From NCBI RefSeq assembly GCF_030149515.1, contig NZ_JASBRI010000022.1, positions 279,537-343,536 on the forward strand: a stretch of DNA of 64,000 nt. Reading direction: 5' to 3'. This document shows, piece after piece, positions 18,887 to 28,696 of this stretch (position 1 is its first letter; each line of letters starts with the position of its first letter). A program made the position numbers and the translations under genes. The DNA is from Maricaulis sp. Its GTDB lineage: Bacteria > Pseudomonadota > Alphaproteobacteria > Caulobacterales > Maricaulaceae. The notes below the pieces were generated by a model, which was not told the origin of the DNA, searched no databases, and was given only the letters and a program-made list of their open reading frames with translations.

Positions 18887-19047
18887 GACGGCATCTCCCG
18901 AATCCGGTGTGCCATCCGGTTAGCGGCCCGCTGCGCCTGACGGGTGGAGAAATTCGCCGTATGCAGCCGTCCCCGCGCCAGTGCCGTTCGCGCGACGCAG
19001 GCCGTACGGCTTTGACACCGCGCGCGAGCCCCGGCATAGGCAAAGCC

Positions 19048-19854
19048 ATGCCGATCCAAGCCCCGCACCGACCCGGGCGCGACACCTGGCCCGCCGAGAT
19101 CGCCGTCCTGACAGGACTGGGCGTCTTCTTCGCCCTGGCCGGACTGTTCGACACGGACCGCGCGCCGCTGGCGCTCAGCCTGATCTACTGGTGCGGGCTG
19201 ATGGTGGCCGGCGGCAGCATCCTGATCGCGGTCGACACCGCCCTGGGACGGTTTGCCCCGCGCCCGCTGGCCGAGGGATGGACGGGGTTTGCCGGGCTCG
19301 TGCTGATCGCCGGAACCCTGCAGACCGGGGTGGTGGCGTTTTTCGAAGTCGCGCTGATGAACCATCCGCCACAGCTGCAGGACATTCCCTATCTCTGGCC
19401 ACCGGTATTGCTGGTCATGCTCGTCGCCGCAGCGGCGATGCGCGTGTTCCGGACCGTGTTGCGCCTGCGCCGGCAATCGCCCGGGGAAGCTGGCAGCCAT
19501 GTCCGCGTGCCGGCACTGCTGGCCGAACGCATGGCGCCCGGACTGCGCCGCTCGCCCCTGATCGCGCTGTCGGCGGAGGATCATTATGTCCGGGTCCATA
19601 CGCGGGCGGGTTCGGCCCTGGTGCTGATCCGGTTCGGCGATGCGCTGAAACTGGTCGGCCAGCAGCCGGGCCACAAGGTGCACCGGTCCTGGTGGGTCGC
19701 TACCGACGCCATCGACACGGCCGCCTACAGCCGCGGCCGCGGCGAGATCCGGCTGTCGACCGGCCTGACCGTTCCGGTCAGCCGCAGTTATGCCGAAACG
19801 CTGCGCGGCGCCGGTATCCTGCCCCGGCGCGGCGCGGCGTCCAGCTCGTCCTAG
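19048..19854 (+). CDS. LytTR regulator with membrane N-terminus, third copy
   Basis: 268 residues with the same plan as the gene at 17578: four hydrophobic segments (about 18-135) then a LytTR domain (about 165-258) with LIALSAEDHYVRVHTRAGS, VHRSWWVATDAIDTA and VPVSRSYAETLRGAG. The close similarity of their LytTR motifs marks them as recent paralogues. ATG 19048 is chosen because frame upstream lacks coding character. Its stop overlaps the convergent universal stress protein gene by four bases. Confidence 0.9.
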   Translation: MPIQAPHRPGRDTWPAEIAVLTGLGVFFALAGLFDTDRAPLALSLIYWCGLMVAGGSILIAVDTALGRFAPRPLAEGWTGFAGLVLIAGTLQTGVVAFFEVALMNHPPQLQDIPYLWPPVLLVMLVAAAAMRVFRTVLRLRRQSPGEAGSHVRVPALLAERMAPGLRRSPLIALSAEDHYVRVHTRAGSALVLIRFGDALKLVGQQPGHKVHRSWWVATDAIDTAAYSRGRGEIRLSTGLTVPVSRSYAETLRGAGILPRRGAASSSS

Positions 19855-20690
19855 TGCACCATCAAGATGGCGAAACCGGTATCCTTGAGCAGGGCCGTGG
19901 TCTCGTCGCGGCCGAGCGCATACTGCCAGCCCGGCGCGCCGAAACCGCCCATTACGACGAGATCGGCCGCGTCATCCCGAGCGGTTTCAACCAGCGCGCG
20001 CGCAATACTGCGCCCCGACGCATCGACGGTCTCCGTGGCGGCGGCAACACCATGCCGGTCGAGATAGTTCGCAAGACGGCCCAGCCGGGCTGAATCGTCG
20101 TCGTGAAGGCCTGCATGCACGGCCTTGACGCTATCCGCGGCGGCCAGCAGCGGCAGGGCGCCCGACACGGCGCGGGCCGCCTCCAGCGAGCCGTCCCAGG
20201 CGATCATGATCCGCTTGAAACCGGCATCCGCGGCCCGGTCGGGCGGCAGCAGCAATACAGGCCGGCCAGCCTCGCAAGCGGCGGTCTTGATGGCACTCAG
20301 CTGGCTGGGCGCGCTGCGGCCGCGGGGCAGGGCCATGACCACGAGGTCGCTGAGGCGCCCTTCCGCCGCCATCGCCTGATGGGGTAATCCGACATATTCG
20401 CTCAACCGGCCGAAATGCTCCGCCGGGGCGTCGTCGCCCACCCGCTCGAACGCCCGGTGCGCACGCAGGCTGGCTTCCGACGCCGCATCGTCCAGTGCCT
20501 CCAGCACGGCCTCCATGCCATAGGTCGAGAAGGCATCTCCCATGAAATCGCCGCCGCTGGCGGCATTGCGGCGCACGAACAGGGCGTCCAGCCGGCCCGC
20601 CTGGGTCTCTGCGATGGCCAGGGCCTGGCGCAACAGGGCCTCGTCGTCGTCCGAGCCGCTGATCACGGTGAGTATGCGGCGAAATGCCAT
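19851..20690 (-). CDS. Universal stress protein, UspA family
   Basis: 279 residues, roughly two Usp domains in tandem. The N-terminal domain opens RRILTVISGSDDDEALLRQAL; the C-terminal domain has RIMIAWDGSLEAARAVSGALP and the nucleotide-loop motif VVMGGFGAPGWQYALGRDE, where GxxGxxxxxxxxxG is expected for ATP-binding Usp proteins. A cytosolic stress-related role is family knowledge. 27 bases separate it from the upstream GNAT gene on the same strand, so they may be co-transcribed. Confidence 0.9.
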   Translation of the reverse strand: MAFRRILTVISGSDDDEALLRQALAIAETQAGRLDALFVRRNAASGGDFMGDAFSTYGMEAVLEALDDAASEASLRAHRAFERVGDDAPAEHFGRLSEYVGLPHQAMAAEGRLSDLVVMALPRGRSAPSQLSAIKTAACEAGRPVLLLPPDRAADAGFKRIMIAWDGSLEAARAVSGALPLLAAADSVKAVHAGLHDDDSARLGRLANYLDRHGVAAATETVDASGRSIARALVETARDDAADLVVMGGFGAPGWQYALGRDETTALLKDTGFAILMVH

Positions 20691-20717
20691 TGCGAAAACT
20701 CCCAGTTGCCGTTGTGA

Positions 20718-21260
20718 TCAGCCAGGGGCGGCGCGCCGGGCGCGCCATTCCGACGCCGTCTGTCCCCACAGGTCCACGGTGATCCCGAAACCGGCCACCT
20801 CGACATCGCGGCCCAGATCGCGCGAGCCCAGCTTGGCCGCCACGGCCTGGCTGGGCGTATTCTCCTCATGGATGAGATGCACCACATCCGGCCAGCCCAG
20901 CGTGTCGAACGCCCAGTCCATGCAGGCCGTGGCCGCCTCGGTGGCAAACCCCTTGCGCCAGGTCGAACGGTTCATCGACCAGCCGATTTCCGGCTGCGGC
21001 CAGCCATGCGGATACCAGGGTCCGACCCGGCCGATCCACTGGCCCGAACCCTTCTCGATCACGCTGAAAAAGCCATAGCCGCGCAGGGCCCAGTGGCCGA
21101 CAATGCCGCACAGGCCGCGCCAGACATGGGCGGGTTCCTGCACGCCGCCGATAAAGCGCGCGGTCTCCTCGTCGCCCATCAGCTCGCACAGGGGTTCGAA
21201 ATCCGATATTTCGGGCTGGCGCAAAATGAGACGGTCGGTCTCGAGTACAGTCTGGGTCAT
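20718..21260 (-). CDS. GNAT acetyltransferase, RimJ/RimL type
   Basis: 180 residues. The N-terminus TVLETDRLILRQPEISDFEPL, the central IGRVGPWYPHGWPQPEIGWS and the acetyl-CoA loop STWRKGFATEAATACMDWAF (R/Q-x-x-G-x-G/A pattern) followed by HEENTPSQAVAAKLG are diagnostic of the RimJ/RimL group, which acetylates N-terminal amines or small molecules. The ATG at 21260 precedes this core directly; no need for the longer frame. The substrate is unknown. Confidence 0.9.
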   Translation of the reverse strand: MTQTVLETDRLILRQPEISDFEPLCELMGDEETARFIGGVQEPAHVWRGLCGIVGHWALRGYGFFSVIEKGSGQWIGRVGPWYPHGWPQPEIGWSMNRSTWRKGFATEAATACMDWAFDTLGWPDVVHLIHEENTPSQAVAAKLGSRDLGRDVEVAGFGITVDLWGQTASEWRARRAAPG

Positions 21261-21480
21261 GAGCGGATTCGGCGCAGGGGCGGGCGGTGCGTCAAGTATA
21301 TTCCGGTGTGCTGAATACACGCATTCTTTATGACCGGCCACGGCGCCACATTGTCGCGCCACCACGCTAACCTCGCCAGGAAGTAATAATTTCGCTGCCG
21401 GGACGGAAGCCGGCGGCCGGTGGCGTGAGTTTTGCAGCCAGCCCCTTTTCGGGGGAGTGGCTGGAGTGAGTTGAGTCGGC

Positions 21481-21996
21481 ATGGGCGAGAAGCACCAAGG
21501 TCCGGGCGTAGTAACCCTGCTGGTCTATCTGATCGGCGTCGCCAGCCTTGCCGGCGGTCTCTCCGGCTGGGTGCATGCCTCCGGTTCCTATGCCTGGCTG
21601 GAGGGGCTGAACGCCCCGAACTGGACGCCCAGTTTTGCGCTCCTGAACCTGGTCGGCCTGTTCATTCCGGTTTTCGCCATCATCAGCGTGTGGATCGTCC
21701 AGCGCTCCGGACGTGACGGCACCCGGCTTCTGGCCAGCCTCCTGACCGGCCTCCTGCTGGCCGGGATGACGACGCAGATCGTCGTCTTCTTCGCCACGCG
21801 TGACGTCACGCTGGGCTTCCTTATCGCCATCGCGATGTGGCTCTACGCCCTGTTCGCCGCCAATCTGGCCGGCCGGTCGTCGAAACCGGCGGGCGTGCTG
21901 CTCTGGGTGCCGTTCGGCTGGCACACCTTCCTGCTCGTACTGGGTTTCGAGCTGATGCGCCTGAACAACGGCACCACTTTCGCCGGCGGGCTGTAG
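21481..21996 (+). CDS. TspO/MBR-like membrane protein
   Basis: 171 residues with five hydrophobic segments. The stretch SYAWLEGLNAPNWTPSFALLN agrees with the TspO/MBR signature (Y-x-x-L-x-x-P-x-W-x-P), although the central WxxLYxxMG segment is divergent (LFIPVFAIISVWIV). TspO proteins bind tetrapyrroles and modulate stress or photosynthesis gene expression in alphaproteobacteria. Divergent from the GNAT gene, convergent with mdh, with a weak hairpin (22005-22033) between it and mdh. Confidence 0.65.
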   Translation: MGEKHQGPGVVTLLVYLIGVASLAGGLSGWVHASGSYAWLEGLNAPNWTPSFALLNLVGLFIPVFAIISVWIVQRSGRDGTRLLASLLTGLLLAGMTTQIVVFFATRDVTLGFLIAIAMWLYALFAANLAGRSSKPAGVLLWVPFGWHTFLLVLGFELMRLNNGTTFAGGL

Positions 21997-22059
21997 CCCA
22001 AACAAAGCCGCCGGCCCAGCGGACCGACGGCTTCAGGTCTTCGGGCTGTGTGGCGCGGT

Positions 22060-23698
<1,639 letters not shown>

Positions 23699-23914
23699 TC
23701 ATTCCACCGGCAGGGTGAACACCTCTTCCACCGGCACGTCCAGCGCCCGGGCGAGTTTCAGGGCGAGAATGGCGGACGGGACGAACACCCGGTTTTCCAC
23801 CGTATTGATCGTCTTGCGCGTCACGCCCACCCTTTCCGCCAGTTGCGCCTGGGTCAGCCCGTGGCGGGCGCGCAACTCGCGCAGCCGGTTTTCCAGGGCG
23901 ACGAGATCGCTCAC
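23699..23914 (-). CDS. XRE-family helix-turn-helix regulator
   Basis: 71 residues, a single Cro/CI-type helix-turn-helix: NRLRELRARHGLTQAQLAER is the first half and VGVTRKTINTVENRVFVPS the recognition half. Small stand-alone regulators of this kind often repress their own operon. The ATG overlaps the stop of the upstream membrane-protein gene by four bases (ATGA), so the two are translationally coupled. Repeats upstream of the pair (24376-24435) are the likely operator. Confidence 0.93.
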   Translation of the reverse strand: MSDLVALENRLRELRARHGLTQAQLAERVGVTRKTINTVENRVFVPSAILALKLARALDVPVEEVFTLPVE

Positions 23915-24363
23915 GCTTCACCCTCGGACGCCCGGCCCATCGCCAGAAAGGCGAAGAGCGGCGTGCACACGCCCACGACGACAAGAACACGCAGGCTCGG
24001 TTCGGCGGGCAGTTGCGCCAGCTGCGCCACGGCGAACAGGGCGGCAATCGCCAGCATCAGACCGCCATAGCCGATCTGGATCGCCTTGCGCTTGTGGTGC
24101 TGGAACAGCTCGTCCTCGATCACCGCCTGGCTGCGCGTTTTTGTCACCCGGCCTGCATAGACCAGAAACAGCACCGTCGCGGCGACCCAGCCCAGCGCGC
24201 CGGCCAGCTCGGCCACCGTCAGGACGCCCTCGGGCAAGGCCGGCGCGGCCAGCCATTGCATCGCATCCCGGTAGAGGCTGACGCCTTGCCAGACGAGAAA
24301 GGTCGTGGCCGCCAGCGCCAGACAGCGATCCCTGGACCGAACCAGCCTGTCGATATCATCCAT
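23911..24363 (-). CDS. Four-helix membrane protein coupled to XRE regulator
   Basis: 150 residues with four predicted membrane helices (about 17-31, 47-70, 97-115, 122-140) and a charged loop KTRSQAVIEDELFQHHKRKA between helices two and three. Pairs of a small membrane protein with a short XRE regulator recur in bacteria, and the membrane partner may modulate the regulator; the function of this one is unknown. CTAAGGAGACAGGG gives a strong ribosome site for ATG 24363. First gene of the two-gene operon. Confidence 0.85.
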   Translation of the reverse strand: MDDIDRLVRSRDRCLALAATTFLVWQGVSLYRDAMQWLAAPALPEGVLTVAELAGALGWVAATVLFLVYAGRVTKTRSQAVIEDELFQHHKRKAIQIGYGGLMLAIAALFAVAQLAQLPAEPSLRVLVVVGVCTPLFAFLAMGRASEGEA

Positions 24364-24375
24364 GCCCTGTCTCCT

Positions 24376-24435
24376 TAGGTAACTTCAAGGTGGCATGGTA
24401 CGTATAGGTGACTTGGTGTACCGTCAAGGTTACAT
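24376..24435 (-). promoter_or_regulatory. Candidate operator repeats before membrane protein/XRE operon
   Basis: Three related decamers on the plus strand: TAGGTAACTT (24376-24385), TAGGTGACTT (24405-24414) and AAGGTTACAT (24426-24435); spacings are 29 and 21 bases. Read on the minus strand they share ANGTNACCT. A TTGACG (-35-like) and TATACG (-10-like) lie among them 15 bases apart, a short spacer. The arrangement suits autorepression by the XRE protein, which is inference. Confidence 0.45.
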
Positions 24436-24442
24436 TTTGGCG

Positions 24443-25120
24443 CTAACGCTTCACGGCCAGCAGGATGCCGTCGCCGATCGCAGTGAAGGCCGAATGCACC
24501 CGGTCGTCGTCCCGCACCGTCTCCGCCAGCGCCTTGAGGGCCGCCGTGTCTGCATCGGCGGCCACTTTCGCCGGATCGGCGACGGAGCCGTTCCAGAGCA
24601 CATTGTCGAATAGGATCAGCCCGCCGGGCCTGAGCAAATCCAGCCCCGCCTCGAAATAGGCCTCATAGCCCGTCTTGTCGGCGTCGACGAACATCATGTC
24701 GGCCGTCCCGCCGATCTCGCCGGCCAGCCCGGCCAGGGTTTCACGGGCATCGCCGATGCGCAGCTCGATCAGCCCGTCCACGCCCGCCTCGGCCCAATAG
24801 CGCCGGGCCGGAGCGGTATAGTCTTCGGAACTGTCGCAACCATAAAGCCGGGCCGCCCCGCCATGCATGTCCTGCATCGCCAGTGCCGTGACCAACGCCG
24901 AATAGCCCGTGAACACCCCGACCTCCACGGCCGTCCTCGCATTCACCAGGCGCGCGCAGAGCTGCAGGAAGGCGCCCTGTTCCGGCGAGATCTGCATGCG
25001 CGAGATTTCGCCCATCGCATCGGTCTCCTCGCGGCAGCGGGCCAGCACCGGGTGTTCCGGCGGATTGGCATTGCGCACATAGGCGGTGAGCGTGTCGTCA
25101 AGACCGATCGATCGGGACAT
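24443..25120 (-). CDS. Class I SAM-dependent O-methyltransferase
   Basis: 225 residues, caffeoyl-CoA/catechol O-methyltransferase-like (methyltransf_3). SAM-binding motif I reads AVEVGVFTGYSALVTALAM; the metal-site acid pair is in MMFVDADKTGYEAYF and LILFDNVLWNGSVADP, as in Mg-dependent members. GGAAG lies upstream of ATG 25120. It overlaps the end of zapE by 23 bases, so it is probably transcribed with it. The acceptor molecule is unknown. Confidence 0.93.
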   Translation of the reverse strand: MSRSIGLDDTLTAYVRNANPPEHPVLARCREETDAMGEISRMQISPEQGAFLQLCARLVNARTAVEVGVFTGYSALVTALAMQDMHGGAARLYGCDSSEDYTAPARRYWAEAGVDGLIELRIGDARETLAGLAGEIGGTADMMFVDADKTGYEAYFEAGLDLLRPGGLILFDNVLWNGSVADPAKVAADADTAALKALAETVRDDDRVHSAFTAIGDGILLAVKR

Positions 25121-26276
25121 GGGGATCTTCCTCGCAGGCTTGTTCCGCCGCCGCTTCCCGGTGATGGGCGGCGAGGTAGTCGTGGGTGCGCATTTCCATC
25201 AGGCGCGAGGCGGTGCGTTCGAATTCGAAGGCTCCGTCGCCGGCCGGGTAGAGCTCGCCAGGCTCGGCATCGGCACTCATCACCAGCTTGGTCCTGGCCT
25301 CGTAGAGCGCGTCGATCAGGGTGACGAACCGCCTGGCTTCATTGCGCTTGTCCGGTGACAGGCGCGGGACGCTGTCCAGCAGTACGGTGTGGAAGCGCTC
25401 CGCAACGGCCAGGTAATCGGCCGCACCCAGGGGACGGGCACACAATTCGGGAAAGGTAAAGCGCGCCACCCCCGCCACTTCGCGCTCGACCACGAGCCGG
25501 CGGCCATTGACCTCCAGCGTGCAGTGCTGGGGCGCCGCCCCCGAGGTCAGCCTTTCCCAGGCCAGGTCCATGGCATGGCCGGCGTCCGCCCCCAGCGGGG
25601 CGTAGTAGACCGGCGCCGCCTCGAGCTGGCGCAGCCGGTGATCCACTCCGCCATCCAGTTCCATCACATCCAGCCGTGCTTTCAGGAGGTCGATGAACGG
25701 CAGGAAGAGCTGGCGGTTGATTCCGTCGCGATAGAGATCGTCGGGAAAGCGGTTCGACGTCGCCACCACGACCACGCCTTCGGCAAACAAGTGTTCGAAC
25801 AGGCGGCCCAGGATCATTGCATCGGCGATGTCGGTGACCTGGAATTCGTCGAAGGCCAGGAGCCGGGCTTCGCCCGCCAGCGCCCGCGCCACCGGCGGGA
25901 TCGGATCGTCGCCCGCCCCTTTCACATGTTCGGGACGGCGGCGGCGCTCCCCCCTGGACAGGCCGCGCCAGGCATTGATGCGGGCATGGGCGTCCTGCAT
26001 GAATTCGTGGAAATGCGCCCGGCGGCGCTTTTCCACCGGCGCCGTTTCGACAAAAAGGTCCATCAGCATGGACTTGCCGCGGCCCACCCCGCCCCAGAGG
26101 TAGAGACCCTTTGGCGGCGGTTTCGGCTTTGTGAACAGTGGCTTGTGGCCCGGCTTCCAGGTCTTCAGGCGCACCGACAGATCGGTCAGCGCCTGCGCCG
26201 CCCGTTCCTGGTCAGCATCGTCGTTCAGGGTCCCCGCGGCGACACGCTGGCGCCACAACTCGATCGGCGTGGTCAT
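25098..26276 (-). CDS. zapE: ZapE-like AFG1 family ATPase
   Basis: 392 residues, AAA-type ATPase of the ZapE/AFG1 family, associated in E. coli with the division ring. Walker A is GLYLWGGVGRGKSMLMDLF, the family motif HFHEFMQDAHARIN follows, Walker B is LLAFDEFQVTDIADAMILG and the sensor region VVVVATSNRFPDDLYRDG. C-terminal motifs RFTFPELCARPLGAADYLA are typical. Upstream lies a very small membrane protein and a thioesterase on the same strand. Confidence 0.95.
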   Translation of the reverse strand: MTTPIELWRQRVAAGTLNDDADQERAAQALTDLSVRLKTWKPGHKPLFTKPKPPPKGLYLWGGVGRGKSMLMDLFVETAPVEKRRRAHFHEFMQDAHARINAWRGLSRGERRRRPEHVKGAGDDPIPPVARALAGEARLLAFDEFQVTDIADAMILGRLFEHLFAEGVVVVATSNRFPDDLYRDGINRQLFLPFIDLLKARLDVMELDGGVDHRLRQLEAAPVYYAPLGADAGHAMDLAWERLTSGAAPQHCTLEVNGRRLVVEREVAGVARFTFPELCARPLGAADYLAVAERFHTVLLDSVPRLSPDKRNEARRFVTLIDALYEARTKLVMSADAEPGELYPAGDGAFEFERTASRLMEMRTHDYLAAHHREAAAEQACEEDPHVPIDRS

Positions 26277-26328
26277 GGGTTCAAGGCTTGGGTGCTGCGC
26301 CCGCCAAGGTCAATGGCAAAGCACGCCA

Positions 26329-26427
26329 CTATCCCGCCGGCCACAGCCGCACGACAGCCAGCGCGCCCAGAACCAGTGTCGCCAGGCCGCCCACCCACAG
26401 CCAGACCGGTTTTTGCACGTCACGCAT
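26329..26427 (-). CDS. Tiny single-helix membrane protein
   Basis: A 32-residue frame: a short polar start (MRDVQKPV) then one hydrophobic helix WLWVGGLATLVLGALAVV and a basic end RLWPAG. GGAGG lies six bases before its ATG, an excellent ribosome site, and the start overlaps the thioesterase stop by eight bases, so translation coupling is likely. It has no recognised family. Its position, composition and ribosome site make it likely to be real, though it is too short for certainty. Confidence 0.5.
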   Translation of the reverse strand: MRDVQKPVWLWVGGLATLVLGALAVVRLWPAG

Positions 26428-26848
26428 GAATGGCCTCCAGCGCCGTTCGCAGGGTCCGGGGCAAGCCTACAGGCCGGCGGCTCCCGCGGTCGACATAGAC
26501 ATGCACGAAATGACCCTGGGCGGCAGGGACATCTTCGCCCTGCCTGAACAGGCCGATCTCATAGGTCACCGAGGAGGTGCCGATCCGCGCCACGCGCACC
26601 CCCGCCTCGACGGTTTCCGGATAGGCCAGGGCGGCGAAGTAGTTGCAGCCGGTTTCCACCACGAGGCCGACAACGGCCCCGTCATGGATATCCAGACCGG
26701 CCTCCTCGATCAGGAAGGAATTCACGGCGGTATCGAAAAAGCCGTAATAGGCGGCATTGTTGACATGGCCATAGATGTCATTGTCGGCCCAGCGCGTGGG
26801 CAGCAACCGGAAACGCCTGTAGGCGTCGCGGGCACGTTTCTCGATCAC
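26420..26848 (-). CDS. Acyl-CoA thioesterase, 4HBT hotdog fold
   Basis: 142 residues of the 4-hydroxybenzoyl-CoA thioesterase type. The catalytic-region motif TRWADNDIYGHVNNAAYYGFFD contains the conserved Asp and His-Val-Asn, and YEIGLFRQGE and HVYVDRGSRRPVGLP form the later strands. It hydrolyses acyl-CoA thioesters; chain specificity cannot be read. The ATG overlaps the upstream alcohol dehydrogenase stop by four bases, so they form an operon. Confidence 0.92.
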   Translation of the reverse strand: MIEKRARDAYRRFRLLPTRWADNDIYGHVNNAAYYGFFDTAVNSFLIEEAGLDIHDGAVVGLVVETGCNYFAALAYPETVEAGVRVARIGTSSVTYEIGLFRQGEDVPAAQGHFVHVYVDRGSRRPVGLPRTLRTALEAIHA

Positions 26849-27987
26849 AGCACCGCCTCATAGCAGGCCTTGGCGGCATCCAGCGTCATTTCCCGGGGAT
26901 TGTTGACCAGAAGCCGGGTCACCTTCATCGCATCCTCGGCCAGTTTGGGCAGATCGTTGTGACTGACTCCGACCTGGCTTAGCCGGGTCTCGATCTTCAC
27001 CGCGTCGGCAATGCGTTCCATCTCGTCGATCAGCGCGGCAGCACCGGGATTGGCCAGGCCGATATGGGCCGAGAGTTCAGCATAGTGCGGTTCGGCGGCC
27101 TCGGCATTATAGCGCAGCACCGGCGGCAGCATCAGCGAGTTGGACAGGCCGTGCGGTACATGGAAAATCCCGCCCAGCGGATAGGCCAGCGCGTGCACGG
27201 CACCCACCGGCGCGTTGGCGAAGGCCTGCCCGGCCAGAAGCGCGCCCAGCAGCATGTCCTCGCGCGCCAGCGCGTCACGGCCGTCGGTGCAGGCGCGTTC
27301 GATGGCGCCGTGCAGCTTCTTCAGGCCCGCCAGCGCGAGCGCGTCGGAGATCGGGTTCTTGTGGATTTTCGACGTATAGGCCTCGATCGCATGCACCATG
27401 GCATCGATACCGGTGGCGGCTGTGACAGCACGCGGCAGGCCGTAGGTCAGCTCGGCGTCCAGAACCGCGATATCGCCATAGAGCACCGGATCGTTCACGC
27501 CCATTTTCGAGGTCTCGCCGACCGTCACGACGGAGATCGGCGTCACTTCCGATCCGGTTCCCGCCGTGGTCGGGATGAGGATCAGCGGCAGGCGGGCGCC
27601 CCGGACCCGGTCGACACCATACATGTCCGCAAGCGGCTGATCGGTGCCCAGCAGCAGGGCCACCAGCTTGGCCGTATCCATGGACGAACCGCCGCCGAAA
27701 CCGATCACCAGTTCGGCCCCGAACTGACGCGCCTCCTCGACCGCTGCCAGCACCATGTCCTCCGGCGGATCGGCGACGACACTGTCATTGACCGCCACCG
27801 CCAGGCCGGCCGCCTCAAGCCCGGCAATGGCACCGTCCAGCAGGCCGAGGCCGCGCACGCCCGTATCCGTGACGATAAATATCCGCCGCCGCGACCCGAT
27901 CAGCGGTGCGGCGATATCCGCCAGCCGGTTCGCCGATCCCGGTCCGGCATGGATATGGGGAACGGTGCGAAAATCGTACTCGGCCAT
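26845..27987 (-). CDS. Iron-containing alcohol dehydrogenase
   Basis: 380 residues of the group III (Fe-ADH) family. The NAD loop FGGGSSMDTAKLVALL, PLILIPTTAGTGSEVTPISVV, and the metal-site histidines in GIDAMVHAIEAYTS, GAVHALAYPLGGIFHVPHGLSNSLMLP are all present. Substrates range from short alcohols to lactaldehyde, 4-hydroxybutyrate or hydroxyacid-oxoacid partners; not decided by sequence. ATG 27987 (MAEYDF) is the family-like start; extra upstream codons are not conserved-looking. First gene of the unit that runs into the thioesterase. Confidence 0.93.
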   Translation of the reverse strand: MAEYDFRTVPHIHAGPGSANRLADIAAPLIGSRRRIFIVTDTGVRGLGLLDGAIAGLEAAGLAVAVNDSVVADPPEDMVLAAVEEARQFGAELVIGFGGGSSMDTAKLVALLLGTDQPLADMYGVDRVRGARLPLILIPTTAGTGSEVTPISVVTVGETSKMGVNDPVLYGDIAVLDAELTYGLPRAVTAATGIDAMVHAIEAYTSKIHKNPISDALALAGLKKLHGAIERACTDGRDALAREDMLLGALLAGQAFANAPVGAVHALAYPLGGIFHVPHGLSNSLMLPPVLRYNAEAAEPHYAELSAHIGLANPGAAALIDEMERIADAVKIETRLSQVGVSHNDLPKLAEDAMKVTRLLVNNPREMTLDAAKACYEAVL

Positions 27988-28249
27988 GACGCGGCAATTC
28001 CCGATTACAGTTAACGGTACGGCATCCATGTTCCATGGTCGGACTGCAGCGCGCGCTTGGCAAGCGCCGGGTGCGGAAAATCCGGCTAGCACACTGAATT
28101 CACTGATACGCCCGATTGCCTTGCAAAACAGGTTTCAACGGGTAGGCGAGACCTGATGAGGGATTCATTTTCAAATACTGGTGAACGCCGTTCGACGCGC
28201 CTAGCTTTCGCGCACAAACAACAACAAAACTGTGTATGGGTGTTCGAGT

Positions 28250-28633
28250 ATGGCGGTCAGGGTCGACCTCGCCGAAGGCGGTCGCTTTATCGAGATTCTG
28301 TCGGAAGGCCACATCACCCGGCGAGAAGCCGGCTGGGCTACAGAGCGTACGTGCGAACTCCTGCGCACGCATGACGTCGCCGGCATCCTGGCGGACAGCC
28401 GCGGCGCGGAACGGCAGGTCTCCCCCCTGCTTTCGGGCGAACTGATCGAGAATTTCCTGTTTGCTGTCGGCCGCGCCGTTCCCACTGCCTACGTCCTGCC
28501 CGAAAGCTGGAGCGAGGAGTACACCGCCCGTGTACGCGAACAGGTGACGGAATGGTCGCAAAACGCCCGTTATTTCAGCAGTATCGAGACTGCCCGGGAC
28601 TGGCTGATCGCCTCCGCCGGAGCCCGCGCCTGA
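28250..28633 (+). CDS. STAS/SpoIIAA-like small protein
   Basis: 127 residues. The pattern VDLAEGGRFIEILSEGHITRREAGWATERTCELLRTHDVAGILADSRGAER resembles the alphaproteobacterial SpoIIAA-like/STAS-related proteins, with a beta strand, GxIT turn, helix, then a strand ending in aspartate-x-arginine. Function unknown, perhaps a stress or partner-switch protein. ATG 28250 is taken; a GTG at 28232 would add six residues and neither has a clear ribosome site. A strong terminator follows. Confidence 0.7.
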   Translation: MAVRVDLAEGGRFIEILSEGHITRREAGWATERTCELLRTHDVAGILADSRGAERQVSPLLSGELIENFLFAVGRAVPTAYVLPESWSEEYTARVREQVTEWSQNARYFSSIETARDWLIASAGARA

Positions 28634-28660
28634 CACCGCCTTGCCTGACCAAGGCCATTA

Positions 28661-28694
28661 CCCCCGGCGCCCGCGAGCGCCGGGGGCTTTTTTT
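28661..28694 (+). terminator. Rho-independent terminator
   Basis: Perfect ten-base stem CCCCCGGCGC / GCGCCGGGGG with a six-base loop, followed by C and seven T residues (28688-28694). It ends the STAS-like gene and lies two bases before the stop codon of the convergent mmsA. Confidence 0.93.
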
Positions 28695-28696
28695 GG

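Noticed and set aside
22005..22033. Hairpin between tspO-like gene and mdh as a Rho-independent terminator
   Set aside because: The stem has a mismatch and no T-run on either strand.
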